Source: Azoarcus sp. (GTDB lineage Bacteria; Pseudomonadota; Gammaproteobacteria; Burkholderiales; Rhodocyclaceae). From it: a stretch of DNA of 64,000 bases. Each line of letters starts with the position of its first letter. Positions within the stretch are counted from its first letter, which is position 1. The DNA is taken from positions 1 to 64,000 of the forward strand of contig DYFV01000004.1 of the NCBI GenBank assembly GCA_020725025.1, written 5' to 3'. Shown here one piece after another: positions 1 to 9,835 of this stretch. A program made the translations under genes and the position numbers. The notes below the pieces were generated by a model. That model searched no databases. It was not told the origin of the DNA and was given only the letters and a program-made list of their open reading frames with translations.

Positions 1-82
1 GATCGACGTCGGTCCAGCCGGTGAAGCGGTTTTCCTTGTTCCAGGTGGACTCGCCATGGCGAAGCAGAACGATTTTGTACAT
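1..82 (-). CDS. gpmA: 2,3-bisphosphoglycerate-dependent phosphoglycerate mutase, N-terminal fragment
   Basis: Only the first 27 codons are in the window and the gene runs off the left edge. The reading begins MYKIVLLRHGES, followed by WNKENRFTGW. The RHGE motif carries the family's phosphorylated histidine (H9 here), and the WNKENRFTGW stretch is characteristic of cofactor-dependent GpmA rather than of other histidine phosphatases. The enzyme interconverts 3- and 2-phosphoglycerate in cytoplasmic glycolysis and gluconeogenesis. It is transcribed away from the ArsR-type regulator, with 168 bp between the two starts. The family assignment is secure although the fragment is short. Confidence 0.9.
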   Translation of the reverse strand, partial: MYKIVLLRHGESTWNKENRFTGWTDVD

Positions 83-208
83 TAGGGCTCAGGTTCGATG
101 ATTGACGGGACGGAGCAATCCGGCGGACCATGCGAATCGCGTGCGGCCGGGCCGCGGTGGACGATAGGCCCGGACTCAATGGGCCACACCCACCCTTTAT
201 CGGGCCGC

Positions 209-221
209 AGTATTTTATACT
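209..221. promoter_or_regulatory. Candidate promoter -10 box inside a palindromic operator
   Basis: A perfect inverted repeat, AGTAT-TTT-ATACT, spans these 13 bases. Its right arm contains TATACT (216-221), a good sigma-70 -10 box, 30 bp ahead of the regulator start at 251. I see no convincing -35. An AT-rich palindrome on the -10 is where ArsR-family repressors usually bind, so autoregulation is likely. That is inference from position and symmetry. Confidence 0.45.
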
Positions 222-250
222 AGGTCCTTGATTCGCACTTCCCGACGAAC

Positions 251-592
251 GTGGACAACAACTCCATTCTCGACCTCATCGACAAGCACGAGCACATCGA
301 GACCGCTGCGCGCGCCCTGAAGGCGATCGCTCATCCGTTGCGCCTGAAGATTCTCTGCGTCCTCGGCGGCAACGAGGTGTGCGTGCAGGACATCGTCGAT
401 ACGGTCGGCACCTCACAGAGCAACATCTCGCAGCATCTCGCGATCCTGCGCGACAAGGGCGTGCTGCAGACGCGCAAGGACGCCAACCGCGTCTTCTACC
501 GCATCTGCGACCAGCGCACACTGCAGCTCATCGCGCTCATGCGCGAGGTGTTCTGCGGCGTCGCGCCGCCTCCCGGCCCCGGCCGGCAATAA
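251..592 (+). CDS. ArsR/SmtB-family regulator of the BigR/SqrR/YgaV two-cysteine type
   Basis: This is a 113-aa winged-helix repressor with a GTG start. The recognition helix region lies around residues 45-72 (SQSNISQHLAILRDKG) and the wing around 75-85. The usual metal-binding ELCVCDL motif is absent (NEVCVQDIV here). C36 (LKILCVL) and C102 (REVFCG) sit where SqrR, BigR and YgaV carry their reactive pair. The 66-residue spacing equals that of SqrR C41/C107. Those proteins sense reactive sulfur species by forming a tetrasulfide or disulfide bridge. C44 and C86 are extra. The next genes, a rhodanese and a glutaredoxin, fit a sulfur or thiol stress role. The family is certain; the signal is inferred. 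Confidence 0.85.
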   Translation: MDNNSILDLIDKHEHIETAARALKAIAHPLRLKILCVLGGNEVCVQDIVDTVGTSQSNISQHLAILRDKGVLQTRKDANRVFYRICDQRTLQLIALMREVFCGVAPPPGPGRQ

Positions 593-634
593 TCCGCCAG
601 GCTCAACCCCTCAATACGACGGAGTCTCTTTTTC

Positions 635-1051
635 GTGGAATTCCTGCAGCAAAACTGGTACTGGGCTGCGCTCGCGGCAGTGAGCGGCAGCTGGCTGCTG
701 TTCGACCTCGCGCGCACCCGGGGCGACAAGACCCTCGTCTCGCCGATCGAGGCGACGCTCCTCATCAACCGCGAGGACGCGATTGTCCTCGACGTGCGCG
801 AACAGGGCGAGTTCGCCCAGGGCCACATTCCCAACGCCAAGCACATCCCGCTGGGCGAGCTCGCACGCCGCACCAACGAGCTGGAGAAGCTCAAGTCGCG
901 CCCGCTGATCGTGTGCTGCGCCAGCGGCAGCCGCTCCTCCGGCGCCATCTCCGCGCTGCGCAAGGCCGGCTTCGAGAAGCTGTACAACCTGCGCGGGGGC
1001 CTCTTCGAATGGGAAAAGGCCGGCCAGCCGGTAAGCCGCAAGAGGAAATGA
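635..1051 (+). CDS. yibN: Membrane-anchored rhodanese-domain protein (YibN-like)
   Basis: This 138-aa protein has a GTG start with GGAG upstream at 621. It has one N-terminal membrane segment (about residues 7-25) and a single rhodanese domain (about 35-130). The active-site loop is C95-A-S-G-S-R100, the six-residue cradle of sulfurtransferases, with another cysteine (C94) next to the nucleophile. Rhodanese domains carry persulfide sulfur on the catalytic cysteine. The order yibN-grxC-secB-gpsA matches the Escherichia coli locus. The stop overlaps the grxC start (ATGA), so the two genes are translationally coupled. The physiological acceptor cannot be told from sequence. Confidence 0.88.
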   Translation: MEFLQQNWYWAALAAVSGSWLLFDLARTRGDKTLVSPIEATLLINREDAIVLDVREQGEFAQGHIPNAKHIPLGELARRTNELEKLKSRPLIVCCASGSRSSGAISALRKAGFEKLYNLRGGLFEWEKAGQPVSRKRK

Positions 1052-1323
1052 GCATGTACCCCGCGATCAGGATGTACGCCACGGGCTACTGCCCCTACTG
1101 TGTCCGCGCCGAGCAGTTGCTCAAGCGCAAGGGCGTGACCGACATCGAGAAGATCCGCATCGACCAGGACCCGGTGCGGCGCGACGAGATGATCGGTCTC
1201 ACCGGCCGCCGCACCGTGCCGCAGATCTTCATCGGCGACCTGCACGTGGGCGGCTGCGACGACCTGTACGAGCTCGACCGCCAAGGCAAGCTCGACCCGC
1301 TGCTCCAGCCGCCCGCGCGCTAG
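1048..1323 (+). CDS. grxC: Glutaredoxin 3
   Basis: A 91-aa dithiol glutaredoxin with the active site C15-P-Y-C18 and the cis-proline motif T56-V-P58, followed by the GG motif that helps bind glutathione. It reduces protein disulfides and glutathione mixed disulfides in the cytoplasm. The start is taken as the ATG at 1048, which overlaps the preceding stop; an internal ATG at 1054 is a possible alternative. Its place between a rhodanese and SecB repeats the enterobacterial gene order. Together with the two-cysteine regulator upstream, this gives the start of the operon a thiol-redox theme. Confidence 0.93.
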   Translation: MSMYPAIRMYATGYCPYCVRAEQLLKRKGVTDIEKIRIDQDPVRRDEMIGLTGRRTVPQIFIGDLHVGGCDDLYELDRQGKLDPLLQPPAR

Positions 1324-1378
1324 CGCGCGCTCGGCACCACGGCATTCTTTCGAACCTCAATTTCTTGCAGGCCTGCAC

Positions 1379-1843
1379 ATGACTGAAAACGCTCAACCCG
1401 TGTTCTCCATCGAGAAGATCTACGTCAAGGACCTCTCCCTGGAGGTGCCCAACGCGCCCAAGGTCTTCCTTGACCGTGAGAACCCCCAAATCAATGTGCA
1501 GTTGCGCACCGACGGCAACGGCATCGACGACGGGATCTTCGAGGTCACACTGACCGTCACCGTCTCTGCCTCGCTGCCCGAAGACCGCACGGTTTTCCTG
1601 GTTGAAGTGGCGCAAGCCGGCATTTTCCAGATCCGGAACGTCCCCCAGGGCGATCTCGAACCGGTGCTGATGATCGGGTGCCCGAACATCCTCTTCCCCT
1701 ACGCCCGCGAGGCGATCTCCGACGCGATCACGCGCGCCGGTTTCCAGCCGGTGGTGCTCGCGCCGGTGAATTTCGAGTCGCTCTACCAGTCGCAGCGCCA
1801 GCAGGAGGAAGCGGCCGAACCGGGCGAGCTTCCGATCCAGTGA
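1379..1843 (+). CDS. secB: Protein-export chaperone SecB
   Basis: A 154-aa protein of normal SecB length. The diagnostic stretch [13 protein letters not shown] lies in the second half, and the acidic, glutamine-rich C-terminal tail is typical. SecB works as a tetramer that keeps precursor proteins unfolded and hands them to SecA for Sec export. The gene lies 55 bp after grxC. Its last codons overlap a possible GTG start of the next gene, so cotranscription with the SH3-domain gene and gpsA is likely. Confidence 0.96.
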   Translation: MTENAQPVFSIEKIYVKDLSLEVPNAPKVFLDRENPQINVQLRTDGNGIDDGIFEVTLTVTVSASLPEDRTVFLVEVAQAGIFQIRNVPQGDLEPVLMIGCPNILFPYAREAISDAITRAGFQPVVLAPVNFESLYQSQRQQEEAAEPGELPIQ

Positions 1844-1848
1844 CGGCC

Positions 1849-2292
1849 ATGGATGCCGTGCTGCGCGGTGCCGCCCTCGCGGCGGCCCTCCTTGCCCCGG
1901 CCTTCGCTCAGGCGATCGAGTACCGCTCGGTGAGCGAACCCGCGATTCTCTTCGACGCCCCTTCCGACAAGGGCAAGCGGCTCTTCATCCTGTCTCCCGG
2001 CACGCCCGTGGAGGTCGTGGTGGCACTCGACAAGTGGGTCAAGGTGCGCGAGCCGGGCGGCGCGATCAGCTGGATCGAGCGCCGCGCCCTGGCCGACAAG
2101 CGGACTGTGATGGTGACTTCGGATCGCGCGACCGCCCGTCAGCGTCCCGCCGAGGAGGCGCCGGCGGCCTTCGAGGCGATGCGCGATGTCGTCCTCGAGC
2201 TCGCCACCCCGCCCGCCGACGGCTGGGTCCAGGTGCGCCACAAGGACGGCGTGTCGGGCTGGCTGCGCGTGTCCGAGGTGTGGGGGCTCTGA
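1849..2292 (+). CDS. Periplasmic SH3-domain protein
   Basis: This 147-aa protein starts at the ATG at 1849; an in-frame GTG at 1840 overlapping the secB stop is possible. A clear signal peptide (residues 1-21, ending FAQA) predicts export. The mature part holds two bacterial SH3-like units: about 23-83 with [16 protein letters not shown], and about 88-147 with [16 protein letters not shown]. Each ends in the usual G-x-x-G/S-W core. Such domains often bind peptidoglycan or proteins, but the ligand here is unknown. It lies between secB and gpsA with gaps of only a few bases, so it belongs to that operon. Confidence 0.8.
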   Translation: MDAVLRGAALAAALLAPAFAQAIEYRSVSEPAILFDAPSDKGKRLFILSPGTPVEVVVALDKWVKVREPGGAISWIERRALADKRTVMVTSDRATARQRPAEEAPAAFEAMRDVVLELATPPADGWVQVRHKDGVSGWLRVSEVWGL

Positions 2293-2297
2293 GACGG

Positions 2298-3284
2298 ATG
2301 CGTATCGCCGTTTTCGGAGCCGGTGCCTGGGGCAGCGCCCTGGCGCTGGCCTTCAACCGCGCCCACGAGGTGGTGCTGTGGGGACGTAACGCCGCCCACA
2401 TGGCGGCGCTCGCCGTGGAGCGGCGCAACGAGCGCTACCTGCCCGGCGTAGCGTTGCCCGACGATTTGATCGTGACCTCCGACTTCGCGGCCGCCGCCCG
2501 GAAGGCCGACATGCACCTGATCGTGACGCCGCTCGCCGGCCTGCGCCAGGCGGTACGCGAGCTGCGCGAGCTCGCCCCCGGCACGCCGCTCATCTGGGCG
2601 TGCAAGGGGCTGGAGGCCGGCAGCGGGCGCCTGCCGCACGAGATCGTGGCGGAGGAGCTGGGCGCCGACGCGCCCTGCGGCGTACTCACCGGCCCGAGCT
2701 TCGCCGCCGAGGTGGCGCGGGGGCTGCCCACGGCAGTCACCCTCGCCTCGGCCGACGCCGCCTTCGCGGAACACTGGGTGCACGCCCTGCACCAGCCCCA
2801 CTTCCGCATCTATGCCAACACCGATCTGGTCGGGGCGGAGATCGGCGGCGCCGTCAAGAACGTCATGGCGATCGCCGCCGGCGTCTCCGACGGCATGGGC
2901 TTCGGCCTCAACGCCCGTGCCGCCCTCATCACCCGCGGACTGGCGGAGATCGCCCGCCTCGGCGCAGCGCTGGGCGGACGTCAGGAGACCCTGATGGGGC
3001 TCGCCGGCATGGGCGACCTCATTCTCACGTGCACCGGCGACCTGTCCCGCAACCGCCGCGTCGGCCTGGCGCTCGCCGAGGGCAAGACGCTCGGAGACAT
3101 CCTGCGCGAGCTGGGCCACGTCGCCGAGGGCGTGTCCACCGCCCGCGAGGTGGTCGCGCTGGCGGGCCGCCACGACGTGGAGATGCCGCTCTGCGAGGCG
3201 GTCGACGCGCTGCTGCACAACGACCGGCTGGGTCCGCGCGAAGTGGTCGAGCAGTTGCTCTCGCGCGAGCCGCGGCACGAATAG
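2298..3284 (+). CDS. gpsA: Glycerol-3-phosphate dehydrogenase [NAD(P)+]
   Basis: A 328-aa enzyme of normal length. The N-terminal Rossmann motif is GAGAWG (7-12). GPSFA and the catalytic-lysine segment [13 protein letters not shown] follow, then the C-terminal helical domain with [10 protein letters not shown]. It reduces dihydroxyacetone phosphate to sn-glycerol 3-phosphate, the backbone for phospholipids, in the cytoplasm. The ATG lies five bases after the SH3 gene stop, making it the last gene of the plus-strand operon. It converges on trmL. Confidence 0.95.
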   Translation: MRIAVFGAGAWGSALALAFNRAHEVVLWGRNAAHMAALAVERRNERYLPGVALPDDLIVTSDFAAAARKADMHLIVTPLAGLRQAVRELRELAPGTPLIWACKGLEAGSGRLPHEIVAEELGADAPCGVLTGPSFAAEVARGLPTAVTLASADAAFAEHWVHALHQPHFRIYANTDLVGAEIGGAVKNVMAIAAGVSDGMGFGLNARAALITRGLAEIARLGAALGGRQETLMGLAGMGDLILTCTGDLSRNRRVGLALAEGKTLGDILRELGHVAEGVSTAREVVALAGRHDVEMPLCEAVDALLHNDRLGPREVVEQLLSREPRHE

Positions 3285-3297
3285 CGCGGACGGCGCC

Positions 3298-3762
3298 TCA
3301 GTCGCCGCCCGCGTAACCCATCTGGCGCCACGCCTCGAACACCACCACCGCGACCGTGTTGCCCAGGTTCAGGCTGCGGTTGGACGGATACATCGGCAGC
3401 CGCAGCCTGTGCTCCTCGGGGAAGGCCTCGAGCAGTTCCGCGGGCAATCCGCGCGACTCGGGGCCGAACACGAAGACGTCGCCCTCCCGGTAGCTCACCC
3501 GGTCGTAGCGCTGCCGCCCACGCGTGCTGAGCGCGAACAGGCGCCGCCCCGCGAGCGCCTCCATGCAGGCCGCCCAGTCCTCGTGCACGGAGACCCGTGC
3601 GAGATCGTGGTAGTCCAGGCCGGCGCGCGCGAGCTGCCGGTCCGAGAGGTCGAAGCCCAGGGGGCGCACCAGATGCAGGCAGCAGCCGGTGTTGGCGCTC
3701 AGGCGGATCACGTTGCCCGCGTTGGGCGGGATTTCGGGCTGGTACAGGACGATGTGGAACAT
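3298..3762 (-). CDS. trmL: tRNA (cytidine(34)-2'-O)-methyltransferase TrmL
   Basis: A 154-aa single-domain SPOUT methyltransferase, the length expected for TrmL. It begins MFHIVLYQPEIPPNAGNVIRL. The SAM-binding knot signatures FGPESRGLP and LPMYPSNRSLNLGN are intact in the C-terminal half. TrmL methylates the wobble base of certain tRNA-Leu isoacceptors. It lies six bases after comF on the same strand, so the two are probably cotranscribed. Confidence 0.93.
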   Translation of the reverse strand: MFHIVLYQPEIPPNAGNVIRLSANTGCCLHLVRPLGFDLSDRQLARAGLDYHDLARVSVHEDWAACMEALAGRRLFALSTRGRQRYDRVSYREGDVFVFGPESRGLPAELLEAFPEEHRLRLPMYPSNRSLNLGNTVAVVVFEAWRQMGYAGGD

Positions 3763-3768
3763 CGGGGG

Positions 3769-4527
3769 CTAGGGGCTGGGGGCTGAGGACTGAGCGGGTG
3801 GCGGCGTGCGGGCCACGACGAGGTTCTCGACCCGGGCGGCGCCGTGGCGTTTGAGGGTTCGGGCGAGCTCGTCGAGGGTCGCGCCGGTGGTCATCACGTC
3901 GTCCACCACGAGCACGGTGCGGCCCCGTATCGAATCGTCGCAGTGGAAGACGCCCCGCACGTTCGACTGGCGGGCGTCCCAGGGCAGGCTCGCCTGCGCC
4001 ACGGAGTCCTTCACCCGCTCCGCCCCCGTGAGCAGGAGCGGCAACTGCCAAGCCCGCGCGAGCGGGCGCGCGATCTCCACCGCCTGGTTGAAGCCTCGCT
4101 CGCGCAGCCGCTGCACGTGGAGCGGCATGGGCAGGATCAGCGCATCCGCGGGTGGCGCCCCGAGGGCAAGCAGCCGTTCGGCGAAGAAGTCGGCGACGCC
4201 GAGCCGGTAGCGGTACTTGAGCGCCTGAATCATGCGATCGACCGGAAAGGCGTAGGCGAAGGCCGCGCGCGTGGCATCGAAGGCCGGCGGCGCGCGCAGG
4301 CAATGCCCGCAAGCAGCGCCGTCGGACGTGGGCAGCGCGCACACCGGACAGGCCGCCGGCTGCAACGGAAGCTGCCTGCTGCAGGCCTCGCAAACCCACG
4401 CTCCGCCCGATTCGTGGCCGCACACGAAGCAGTCCTGCGGCATCAGCAGATCGGCTACGTACGTCAGCGAACGGCGCAGGGCATCGAGCGAGTTTGACAA
4501 GATTTCGGGCAATGTCGGAACATGCAA
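3769..4527 (-). CDS. comF: ComF-family amidophosphoribosyltransferase-like protein
   Basis: A 252-aa protein. The N-terminal third carries four cysteine pairs (CFVC, CEAC, CPVC, CGHC; about residues 33-94) resembling a double zinc ribbon. The C-terminal part is a type I phosphoribosyltransferase fold with the PRPP loop [16 protein letters not shown]. ComF/GntX proteins are linked to DNA uptake in naturally transformable species, but the reaction is unproven and non-transformable bacteria also have them. It is divergent from bioB, and the two starts are only 30 bp apart. Confidence 0.88.
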   Translation of the reverse strand: MHVPTLPEILSNSLDALRRSLTYVADLLMPQDCFVCGHESGGAWVCEACSRQLPLQPAACPVCALPTSDGAACGHCLRAPPAFDATRAAFAYAFPVDRMIQALKYRYRLGVADFFAERLLALGAPPADALILPMPLHVQRLRERGFNQAVEIARPLARAWQLPLLLTGAERVKDSVAQASLPWDARQSNVRGVFHCDDSIRGRTVLVVDDVMTTGATLDELARTLKRHGAARVENLVVARTPPPAQSSAPSP

Positions 4528-4557
4528 GACTTCGCATTACATCCCGGAATCGGTTTT

Positions 4558-5544
4558 ATGACAACGATCGGCGCAGTCTACTCCCTCGAAGATCCCGCTC
4601 CCGCGCCCGCGCGGCCCAAGTGGAGCGTGGCCGAGGTGATGAAGCTCTTCGAGCTGCCCTTCATGGATCTGGTGTTCCGCGCCCAGCAGGTGCACCGCGA
4701 GCATTTCGACCCCAATGCCGTGCAACGCTCGACGCTGCTCTCGATCAAGACCGGCGGCTGTTCGGAGGACTGCGGCTACTGCTCGCAGTCGGCGCGCTAC
4801 TCGACCGGGCTCGAGCGCGAGCAGCTGATGGCGGTGGCCGAGGTGGTCGAGAAGGCCAAGGCCGCCAAGGCCAAGGGGGCCAGCCGCTTCTGCATGGGCG
4901 CGGCCTGGCGGGGGCCGAAGGACAAGGAGCTGCAGACGGTGCTTGCCATGGTGCGCGAGGTGAAGGCTCTGGGCATGGAAACCTGCGTCACCCTGGGCAT
5001 GCTCAAGGACGGCCAGGCGCAACAGCTGAAGGATGCCGGCCTCGACTACTACAACCACAACCTCGACACCGCCCCCGAGTTCTACGGCCAGGTGATCACC
5101 ACCCACACCATGCAGGACCGCCTCGACACCCTCGACAAGGTGCGCGCGGCGGGCATCAACGTCTGCTCGGGCGGGATCGTGGGCATGGGCGAGGGACGGC
5201 GCGCGCGCGCGGGGCTCATCGCCCAGCTCGCCAACATGGCGCAGCCGCCGGAGTCGGTGCCGATCAACAACCTGGTGGCGATTCCCGGGACGCCGCTGGA
5301 AGACGCGGGCAATCTCGACCCCTTCGAGTTCGTGCGCACCATCGCCGCGGCGCGCATCACGATGCCGACGAGCTTCGTGCGCCTGTCGGCCGGGCGCGAG
5401 CAGATGAGCGACGAGATGCAGGCGCTTTGCTTCATGGCCGGCGCCAACTCCATCTTCTACGGGGAGTGCCTGCTCACCACCCCGAACCCGGGCGCGGACC
5501 GCGACGAGGTGCTCTTCGAACGGCTGGGCCTGCGCGCCATCTGA
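4558..5544 (+). CDS. bioB: Biotin synthase
   Basis: A 328-aa radical-SAM enzyme. The [4Fe-4S] cluster ligands are C68-S-E-D-C72-G-Y-C75. Downstream are YYNHNLDT and the conserved ICSGGI-type segment ([12 protein letters not shown]). It inserts sulfur into dethiobiotin in the last step of biotin synthesis. I prefer the ATG at 4558. An in-frame ATG at 4522 would add 12 residues, but it lies inside the first codons of the divergent comF. bioC follows after six bases, forming a biotin operon. Confidence 0.95.
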   Translation: MTTIGAVYSLEDPAPAPARPKWSVAEVMKLFELPFMDLVFRAQQVHREHFDPNAVQRSTLLSIKTGGCSEDCGYCSQSARYSTGLEREQLMAVAEVVEKAKAAKAKGASRFCMGAAWRGPKDKELQTVLAMVREVKALGMETCVTLGMLKDGQAQQLKDAGLDYYNHNLDTAPEFYGQVITTHTMQDRLDTLDKVRAAGINVCSGGIVGMGEGRRARAGLIAQLANMAQPPESVPINNLVAIPGTPLEDAGNLDPFEFVRTIAAARITMPTSFVRLSAGREQMSDEMQALCFMAGANSIFYGECLLTTPNPGADRDEVLFERLGLRAI

Positions 5545-5550
5545 CCCACG

Positions 5551-6447
5551 ATGACCGGTGACGAGGGCTTCGGGCTCGACCGGAGCCTGGTGCGGCGCCG
5601 CTTCGGGCGAGCGGCCGCACGCTACGACGAGGTCGCCGTGCTGGCGCGCGAGGTGGCGCGGCGCATGGGCGAGCGCCTCGACTACATCCGGATCGAGCCC
5701 AAGCGGGTGCTCGACCTCGGCTGCGGCACGGGGGCCGACTTCGAGCCCCTGCGCGCCCGCTTTCCCGATGCCCTGCAGATCGGCACGGACTTCGCGCCGG
5801 CGATGCTCGCGCGCGCCGGCCGCGGGCGCGCCGGCGGGCTGCGCAGGCTCCTCGGGCTGGGCCGCGGCAACGCGCCGGCGCTGGCGTGCGCCGATGCCGT
5901 CGCCTTGCCGTTCGCGAGCGGCAGCGTCGGCATGGTGTGGTCCAACCTGATGCTCAACTGGCTCGCGGACCCCCTTCCGGCGCTGCGCGAGATCCATCGC
6001 GTGCTCGAGGTGGACGGCATGTTGATGTTCTCCACCCTGGGGCCCGACACGCTCAAGGAGCTCCGCGCCGCACTCCCCGACCGGATCGGCGAGAGGGTGC
6101 ATCGCTTCATCGACATGCACGACGTGGGCGACGCGCTGGTCGCGGCCGGCTTCTCCGATCCGGTGATGGACATGGAGATGCTCACCCTCACCTACGCCGA
6201 CCTGGACGAGCTCCTGAGTGATCTGCGCCTGTCGGGCAGCACCAACGCCGGGCTCGCGCGCCCCCGCGGGCTCGCGGGCAAGGCCGGGTGGCACGAAGCG
6301 CGCACCGCGCTCGAGGCCTTGCGGCGCGAAGGGCGGCTCCCCGCTACCTTCGAAGTGGTGCAGGGCCACGCCTGGAAGGCCGCGCCGAAGACGACCGCGG
6401 ACGGGCGCGCCATCGTCCAGTTCCAGCCACGGGCGAAGCGGCCGTGA
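5551..6447 (+). CDS. bioC: Malonyl-ACP O-methyltransferase BioC
   Basis: A 298-aa class I methyltransferase with SAM motif VLDLGCGTG at about residues 51-59. The stretch FSTLGPDTLKELR is characteristic of BioC. It methylates malonyl-ACP so that the fatty-acid machinery can build the pimeloyl chain of biotin. Its position directly after bioB supports the call. It is longer than E. coli BioC, mainly through an arginine/glycine-rich insertion near residues 88-110 and a C-terminal extension, as in other betaproteobacterial forms. Its stop overlaps the next start (GTGA). Confidence 0.93.
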   Translation: MTGDEGFGLDRSLVRRRFGRAAARYDEVAVLAREVARRMGERLDYIRIEPKRVLDLGCGTGADFEPLRARFPDALQIGTDFAPAMLARAGRGRAGGLRRLLGLGRGNAPALACADAVALPFASGSVGMVWSNLMLNWLADPLPALREIHRVLEVDGMLMFSTLGPDTLKELRAALPDRIGERVHRFIDMHDVGDALVAAGFSDPVMDMEMLTLTYADLDELLSDLRLSGSTNAGLARPRGLAGKAGWHEARTALEALRREGRLPATFEVVQGHAWKAAPKTTADGRAIVQFQPRAKRP

Positions 6448-7103
6448 AGCGCATGCCGGCGGCGCCGGTCTGGCTCTTCGACCTGGACAACACGCTCCAC
6501 AACGCGAGCGCCAACATCTTCCCCCACATCAACCGCCGCATGACCGACTACCTGGAGCGGCACCTGTCGCTCACCCGGGACGAGGCCAACGCGCTGCGGG
6601 TGCACTACTGGCACCGCTACGGGGCGACGCTGCTGGGGCTGGTCCGCCACCACGGCACCGATCCGCACCACTTCCTGCGGGAGACGCACCGTTTCGAGAA
6701 GCTTCGCGAGCTGGTGGTGTTCGAGCGCGCCCTGCGCGGCATGCTGAAGGCGCTACCCGGGCGCAAGATCGTGTTCTCCAACGGCCCCTACCGCTACGCC
6801 CTGGAGGTGCTGCGCGCGACGGGGCTGCAGCGCTGCTTCTCGGACGTGGTCGGCATCGAGCAGATGCGCTTCCACCCCAAGCCGGGGGTTCGGGCCTTCC
6901 GCCACCTGCTGCACGACCATCGCCTGACGCCGCAGCGCTGCATCCTGGTCGAGGACACCGCGGAGAACCTGCGCACCGCGCGCCGCCTGGGCATGCGCAC
7001 CGTACTGGTGAGCCGCACCCCCGGCCGGCCGGCCTACGTGGACCTGAAGATCGCCTCGGTGCTCGACCTGCGGCGCAACCTGGGAAGGCTGCTGCCGCCG
7101 TGA
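6444..7103 (+). CDS. HAD-superfamily pyrimidine 5'-nucleotidase-like phosphatase
   Basis: A 219-aa HAD hydrolase. Motif I is WLFDLDNTLHNAS with the two catalytic aspartates, motif II is VFSNGP, motif III is the lysine in HPKPG, and motif IV is ILVEDTAENL. The N-terminal cap matches pyrimidine 5'-nucleotidase/SDT1-like proteins, which remove phosphate from nucleoside monophosphates; the true substrate is unproven. The GTG at 6444 overlaps the bioC stop, while an ATG at 6453 would shorten it by three residues. The coupling to bioC suggests cotranscription, not a role in biotin synthesis. Confidence 0.82.
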   Translation: MKRMPAAPVWLFDLDNTLHNASANIFPHINRRMTDYLERHLSLTRDEANALRVHYWHRYGATLLGLVRHHGTDPHHFLRETHRFEKLRELVVFERALRGMLKALPGRKIVFSNGPYRYALEVLRATGLQRCFSDVVGIEQMRFHPKPGVRAFRHLLHDHRLTPQRCILVEDTAENLRTARRLGMRTVLVSRTPGRPAYVDLKIASVLDLRRNLGRLLPP

Positions 7104-7118
7104 GTCTCGCAGGAGCGC

Positions 7119-8323
<1,205 letters not shown>

Positions 8324-8325
<2 letters not shown>

Positions 8326-8956
8326 ATTTTTGGCCGGACGCGGCCTCCACCGCGGCCGGTCCGTCCAGCCCCAGCCACTCCGACACCTTGCGCTCGGCCT
8401 CTTCCGCGCCCTGCTTCTTGAGGCTGGAGAAGAGCTGCACGCTCACCTGCGCGCCGAAGCGTGCGAGTTCGCGGCGGACGCGGGCGAGCGTCGAGGCCGC
8501 TTCGTTGCGCGAGAGCTTGTCGCTCTTCGTGAGCAGCACGTGGATCGGACGCCCGCTCGGGGCAAACCACTCGATCATCTGCCAGTCGAGGGGCGTGAGG
8601 GGATGGCGCGAGTCCATGATCAGCACCAGCCCCACGAGATTCTCGCGGCGCGTGAGATAGCCTTCGAGCAGCGCCACCCACTGCCGGCGCACCGCCTCGG
8701 GCACCTTCGCATACCCGTATCCCGGCAGGTCGACCAGCACGGCGCCGCAGTTGAGGCGAAAGAAGTTGATGAGCTGCGTGCGCCCGGGCGTCTTGGACAC
8801 GTAGGCGAGCCGGGTATGGCCCGCAAGGGTGTTGATGGCGCTCGACTTGCCGGCGTTGGAGCGCCCGGCGAAGGCGATCTCGGGACTGTCGGAGGGAGGG
8901 AGATCGCCCGTCTTCGCGATGGAGATTTCGAATCGTGCGTTGCGGAACAGGGACAT
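8324..8956 (-). CDS. engB: Ribosome biogenesis GTPase EngB/YsxC (YihA)
   Basis: A 210-aa TrmE-Era-EngA-like GTPase. The G1 loop is [10 protein letters not shown]3 is DLPGYG and G4 is LTKSD, and the length is normal. EngB acts in assembly of the large ribosomal subunit and is usually essential. The minus-strand TAA stop lies inside the T-run of the plus-strand terminator, so engB and the candidate small RNA converge tail to tail. On the other side it is divergent from the cytochrome c4 gene with a 120-bp gap. Confidence 0.95.
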
Positions 8957-9076
8957 ATGTGCTCGGAGAGGAAACGCGCCGGCATCCGGGTTGCACCCAC
9001 ATCGCGTCGCGCAAGAGGAAATCGTGTTATAGAATAGCGCGATTTGCGAATTCTACTCACGGCTTTCGAGGACACC

Positions 9077-9703
9077 ATGATCAAGCGTTCCCTGCTGCTT
9101 TCGCTGCTGCTGGTTGCGGGCAGCCTTCAGGCCCAGGACCAGGCCCCCGATCTCGCCAAGGCGAAACAGATCGCCGAGACGCTGTGCGGCGCCTGTCACG
9201 GTCCCGACGGCAACAGCCCGATTTCGGCCAACCCCAAGATCGCCGGCCAGATTCCCGACTACCTGTTCAAGCAGCTGAAGGATTTCAAGGGCTGGAACGG
9301 CGCCAAGCCGGAGCGCGAGAGTGCGGTGATGTCGGCGATGGTCGCGGGGCTCGAGGAGAACGACATGAAGGCGCTCGCCGAGTACTTCAGCTCCCACAAG
9401 CTGCAGCCCGAAGCGGCCACCAACGCCGACACGATCAACCGCGGACAGCAGATCTGGCGCGCCGGCATCCCGGAGAAGGGCGTGCCCGCCTGCGCCGCCT
9501 GTCACGGCCCGGCCGGTGCCGGCATGCCCGCGCAGTACCCCCGCATTTCCGGACAGTTCGCCGACTATACCGAATCTCAGTTGAAGGCCTTCCGCGACGG
9601 CGTGCGTGCGAACGACCCCAACCAGATGATGCGCATGATCGCGCTGAAGATGACCGACCCGGAGATCAAGGCGGTGGCCGACTACGCGGCCGGCCTGCGC
9701 TGA
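9077..9703 (+). CDS. Diheme cytochrome c4
   Basis: A 208-aa protein with signal peptide 1-19 (ending SLQAQ). The two heme c sites, C37-G-A-C-H41 and C139-A-A-C-H143, each sit in a homologous domain of about 95 residues. That is the cytochrome c4 layout. Such proteins carry electrons in the periplasm from the bc1 complex to terminal oxidases or denitrification enzymes. The ATG at 9077 is chosen because it gives a clean signal peptide with AAGCG-type basic start MIKRS; an earlier in-frame TTG adds residues that spoil it. TATAGAAT at 9028-9035 is a plausible -10. A strong terminator follows, so it looks monocistronic. Confidence 0.93.
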   Translation: MIKRSLLLSLLLVAGSLQAQDQAPDLAKAKQIAETLCGACHGPDGNSPISANPKIAGQIPDYLFKQLKDFKGWNGAKPERESAVMSAMVAGLEENDMKALAEYFSSHKLQPEAATNADTINRGQQIWRAGIPEKGVPACAACHGPAGAGMPAQYPRISGQFADYTESQLKAFRDGVRANDPNQMMRMIALKMTDPEIKAVADYAAGLR

Positions 9704-9729
9704 ACACCGCGCACACGCAGTGACGAGAA

Positions 9730-9758
9730 GGGGCGCCCGGGGCGCCCCTTTCCTTTTC
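9730..9758 (+). terminator. Rho-independent terminator after cytochrome c4
   Basis: The perfect stem GGGGCGCC (9730-9737) with GGCGCCCC (9741-9748) has a CGG loop and is followed by TTTCCTTTT. It begins 26 bases after the cytochrome stop and ends that transcript ahead of moeA. Confidence 0.8.
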
Positions 9759-9835
9759 TGTCGGGCACAGCACGCCGACAAACGGCTAAACTTGGGCGCT
9801 CAGTCGGTCCGCCCAAAACGGAAAGAAGGGAACCC

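Noticed and set aside
2139-3278. Long minus-strand frame opposite gpsA, and similar His/Arg/Gly-rich frames elsewhere
   Set aside because: Composition is typical of antisense of GC-rich genes, and the opposite strand encodes an intact, well-conserved enzyme in each case.
4522-4557. bioB start at 4522
   Set aside because: It would overlap the first codons of comF and add residues not expected in BioB. The ATG at 4558 gives the normal length.
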